From Styela clava (lineage: Eukaryota; Chordata; Ascidiacea; Stolidobranchia; Styelidae): 64,000 nucleotides of DNA. The notes below the pieces were generated by a model, which was given only the letters and a program-made list of their open reading frames with translations, ran no database searches and was not told where the DNA came from. Shown here one piece after another: positions 61,401-64,000 of this stretch. Every line of letters starts with the position of its first letter. Position 1 is the stretch's first letter. Location: NCBI RefSeq assembly GCF_964204865.1, contig NC_135252.1:248001-312000 (forward strand), read 5' to 3'. The position numbers and the translations under genes were made by a program.

Positions 61401-62134
61401 TGAATAAGGGCCCGGTTAGTGAGTTTGATTAAAAAAATATGGGCCCGGGCTACAAAACGAGCAAATACAGTAAACAGTTTATTAGAATTAGTAATGGATA
61501 GTTGGTATCAGCATAATATTAAACAATAAACAAGATGTCATATCACATCAATGACTGAATAAACTCTAACAAAGTTTTTTCCAAATTATTGTAAAAAAGC
61601 TTAGAAACATCTTGTTAGATATACAAACAACTAGAAAGGGTCACCTCACCCTTCAATACACACTTGAGAGAAAAATCCCTAAGTCATCAGAATTATTAAT
61701 GCCAAGACAGTGATATCTAAATTAGTGTGGAGCTTGAGACTTGCCACATAAATTATCAGATGTGAAGATAGAAAGTAACCAATCAGAATAAGTTTTATTA
61801 CCTCAATATAAGGTGTAACAGAAGGATAAGATTTCTTTGCTGATGAATAATAGGTGCTAAAAGCATCCCACGTGTTAGCAACAAAAGGAATGCTGCTAAC
61901 TCTGTCAAAAGCGTTCATTTCCTAAAAAAAAGAAATAATATTCAGATATTCTAGTATTATTCGATTCCACAGTCAGACCTGCAGACAGTGAATATAAAGC
62001 TAAACTATTAAAATGAACATAAACAGACAAACACCATATCAAACCTCCAATTCCAATGGCTCCATGTGATCATATGGTGAACTTTCAGGCATGTATTCTT
62101 CTGGGCCATCGCTGTTTTCTATTTGTGTCTCCAT
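58458..62134 (-). CDS. PLIN2-like: Perilipin family lipid-droplet protein (435 aa, 11 exons)
   Basis: Exons in transcript order: 62134-62045, 61921-61802, 60784-60629, 60427-60262, 60182-60112, 60032-59934, 59860-59708, 59633-59514, 59426-59250, 58754-58674 and 58532-58458. Nearly all introns are phase 0 and all phases agree. Perilipins coat lipid droplets and control lipase access. The PAT domain is clear at about 31-122: RVSSIPFVANTWDAFSTYY, SAKKSYPSVTPYIELAEK and GLDKLEDALPMIHDQPDE. An acidic Asp/Ser-rich insert (about 158-183) follows. The C-terminal half is helical and ends in DHAPISWLV, as in the NTPLNWLV region of the human four-helix bundle. A short charged tail, EDKKEQLEEDNDL, closes it. 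Human PLIN2 is about 437 aa. The exact vertebrate paralogue cannot be assigned, and one ancestral perilipin is likely. Confidence 0.94.
60926..61471. mobile_element. Non-autonomous DNA transposon, 546 bp, in perilipin intron 2
   Basis: The left end reads ACCGTATATGCTCATTTTAC and the right end on the minus strand ACTGTATTTGCTCGTTTTGT. Inner inverted blocks also pair: gggccggtgcttgaata near 60963 with its counterpart near 61390. A hAT-like terminus (ccgtggttctcaaactggg) is nested near 61134. No coding capacity. The superfamily is not assigned. Confidence 0.75.
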
Positions 62135-63363
62135 GTTGACGAAAACAAAACTGTTGTACTTGTCAGGAACAAAAGTAAACTAAAGGCTAGTACAGTAGTG
62201 AAATTCTCCGATTCTTGTAAAGAAACAATAACGGTTTGAGGCTGATATAATTTATAATAGAGAACTATCACTGTATTATAACTCAAAACCAAGTCATGAT
62301 ACAGTGATACGGTATATAAAATTATTTTTGGTACCCATCTTATTGCCTTCTATGCTGATTACAGGATTATGGAGTCAAAATATATATATGGTAGCTATAT
62401 CCTGATATCTCAGTACCGGTACCTGATATCTGGATATTCACCCACAATATTCTGACATTTGAAAAAAAGACTAAATACATGAAATACCAACGAATTCTTC
62501 CCAGTGCAGCAGTGCAGTAGTGCGTCAAGATACGAAATATTATCTGCTGTCTGACTCTGATAGAGGTTCCATACGCCTATTTATATTCCACCCACGAAGC
62601 AAAATTGGATGGCGTAACGCAATATGGCTGAACAGCTTGTGATTTCGCAATGGAGTCCAGGGTTCATACCATTATAGATTACATAGCCTACCGGTAAGTC
62701 GATTGTTCAGATAAGTTAGATAACCATTGTCAGATTGTGTACATGCGAATATTATCATCGTCACTGGCCTATTTCGTCATTATATGAAGCGATTAATTAT
62801 TACCAAATAGTAAACACCGAATGAAAACTTGGTTATTCAAGCAAAAACGAGTGCGAAAATGACAAACGAATGATTGCAACACCGCGGAATGGAAACAACT
62901 CCAGCCTTTGGTACAAAGTCCAACACGATCGATGACGTTGTGGGAAGTGACACCATTACAACTGCTGGTAAATCACAAGCGGATTGCGTGATTTCTGACG
63001 TTTCACGCGTGGGCAAATGTAAAAGAAAAATGGAGAACAACTGGGTACGCTATTGCAATCAATCAAATTAGATTGATTCCATTGGTCTAAGCTGACTGGA
63101 ACAAACACAGGTGCTGGGAGAAATTTACAACAATCAGCCTAGAACATCGGAATTTAGGATAGGATCACATATTCACATATTTATACCGGGAGAATGGAGA
63201 GCCTATTCTTTTCACTCGAGTTAAATTTATGCTTGATGTTTTTTACATCAAGATTATTGACTTCGTTTTCTCTTCTCCCCTAGCTACTGTAGCAGATATG
63301 TAATCTAACTATGGATTTCAATGTTATTTAATCATATGTATTATTAGCATGTTGAAATCAATT
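62135..63363. other. Upstream region of perilipin
   Basis: Should contain the perilipin promoter on the minus strand. No frame here (for example 62874-63071) has family resemblance and no RNA gene is visible. Confidence 0.35.
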
Positions 63364-63871
63364 AGAATGGACCTTTCCCCGACCTTTGACCCCCGGAAAA
63401 TTCTTCCTATACTTTACCATTGCAAAATTTTCAGTGCTATTTTAGGAGTGCTTTCGCGAGTTGGCGCCTGTAAAATGGGGTATGTGTTTCAAACCATCAT
63501 TATGATTCATTGCACACAACAATCGGTTTTTTCAAAGTACCGGTAAAGAATTTCAGGCTAGTCTATCACAGCTATTTCTACACTAATTTTTATTACTGCA
63601 ATTAAATTAAAACTCCTAGGAAGACAGAGTGATTATTGAATTATCTGATTTTTATTTAAGTTTCCGAAACACAACTGAACACTAACGAATAGAGTTCAAA
63701 AACGCGAAAACGAGGTAATGTTTACAACCACGCTTGAAAATCTGTCTGAGTGAGAAAAGTGTCTGAGCGGATGCAAAAGGGGGCATTGTTACGTCACTTT
63801 TTTCATCTTGCTGATTGGCCAATGTCACGAAGTAAACAAGGAAGTCGATGCTCGGGGAAAGGTCCATAGGC
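63364..63871. mobile_element. Possible MITE with ATGGACCTTTCCCCGA ends
   Basis: ATGGACCTTTCCCCGA at 63367-63382 is perfectly repeated in inverse at 63852-63867, about 470 bases apart. Beyond these 16 bases the pairing weakens. No target duplication or coding frame is visible. Confidence 0.4.
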
Positions 63872-64000
63872 TTATGGCAATTTCCCTGATGGTGATTTAT
63901 CGTAGCAGGACCTTAGACTTTATGCACTGTTTTTCTGTACCTAGCGATCAATCGCGGGTTTCCGGCTTCTATCTCAGAGTTGCAAATATAGCCTTTTTTT

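Noticed and set aside
1..64000. CRISPR arrays, bacterial operons, tRNA and rRNA genes
   Set aside because: No regular short spacer arrays, no ribosome-binding-site gene strings, and no cloverleaf or rRNA core was recognised by eye; tRNA-scan would be the decisive test.

Overview
The window is AT-rich animal DNA: multi-exon genes with GT-AG introns, non-LTR retrotransposon debris and many hAT-type DNA transposons. Each of four genes can be read exon by exon and matches a family known from vertebrates: a C1orf43/NICE-3 homologue, MEPCE (7SK snRNA cap methyltransferase), ZCWPW1 (CW plus PWWP histone reader) and a perilipin. A fifth gene encodes a Ly6/uPAR-like single-pass membrane protein that I cannot assign to a named family. 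The gene set and intron style suggest an invertebrate, perhaps an invertebrate deuterostome such as an ascidian. The sequence alone does not fix the taxon.

Layout. 1-2332: broken LINE (endonuclease tail plus reverse transcriptase). 2.85-7.05 kb: two LINE-derived fragments facing each other as a long inverted repeat, with MITEs and tandem repeats in the loop. 7.1-7.8 kb: MULE-like transposase fragment. 7.93-9.41 kb: about eight copies of a ~185-bp satellite. 9717-12588 (+): C1orf43-like gene, six exons. 14703-22548 (-): MEPCE, nine exons, convergent with it. 22.5-40.6 kb: no host gene recognised. This stretch is full of transposon remnants (hAT, pogo/Tigger), a ~0.9-kb direct repeat pair, a pyrimidine-rich minisatellite and an inverted repeat. 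40677-44919 (+): LU-domain membrane protein, seven exons. 45-51.2 kb: LINE fragment, MITEs and an 862-bp element with long terminal inverted repeats. 51743-57602 (+): ZCWPW1-like gene, 19 exons. 58458-62134 (-): perilipin, eleven exons, convergent with it. 62.1-64 kb: upstream DNA with a possible MITE.

The genes do not form an operon or pathway. They are two convergent pairs plus a single gene, separated by repeats. The exon models were built by hand from reading frame, splice sites, phase agreement and remembered family conservation. Every internal phase matches, and predicted lengths are close to the human relatives as I recall them (261 vs ~253, 727 vs ~689, 668 vs ~648, 435 vs ~437 aa). 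The most unusual host content is the LU-domain receptor. The most informative repeats are the elements with intact target-site duplications and the ~185-bp satellite ending about 300 bp before the C1orf43 start codon.
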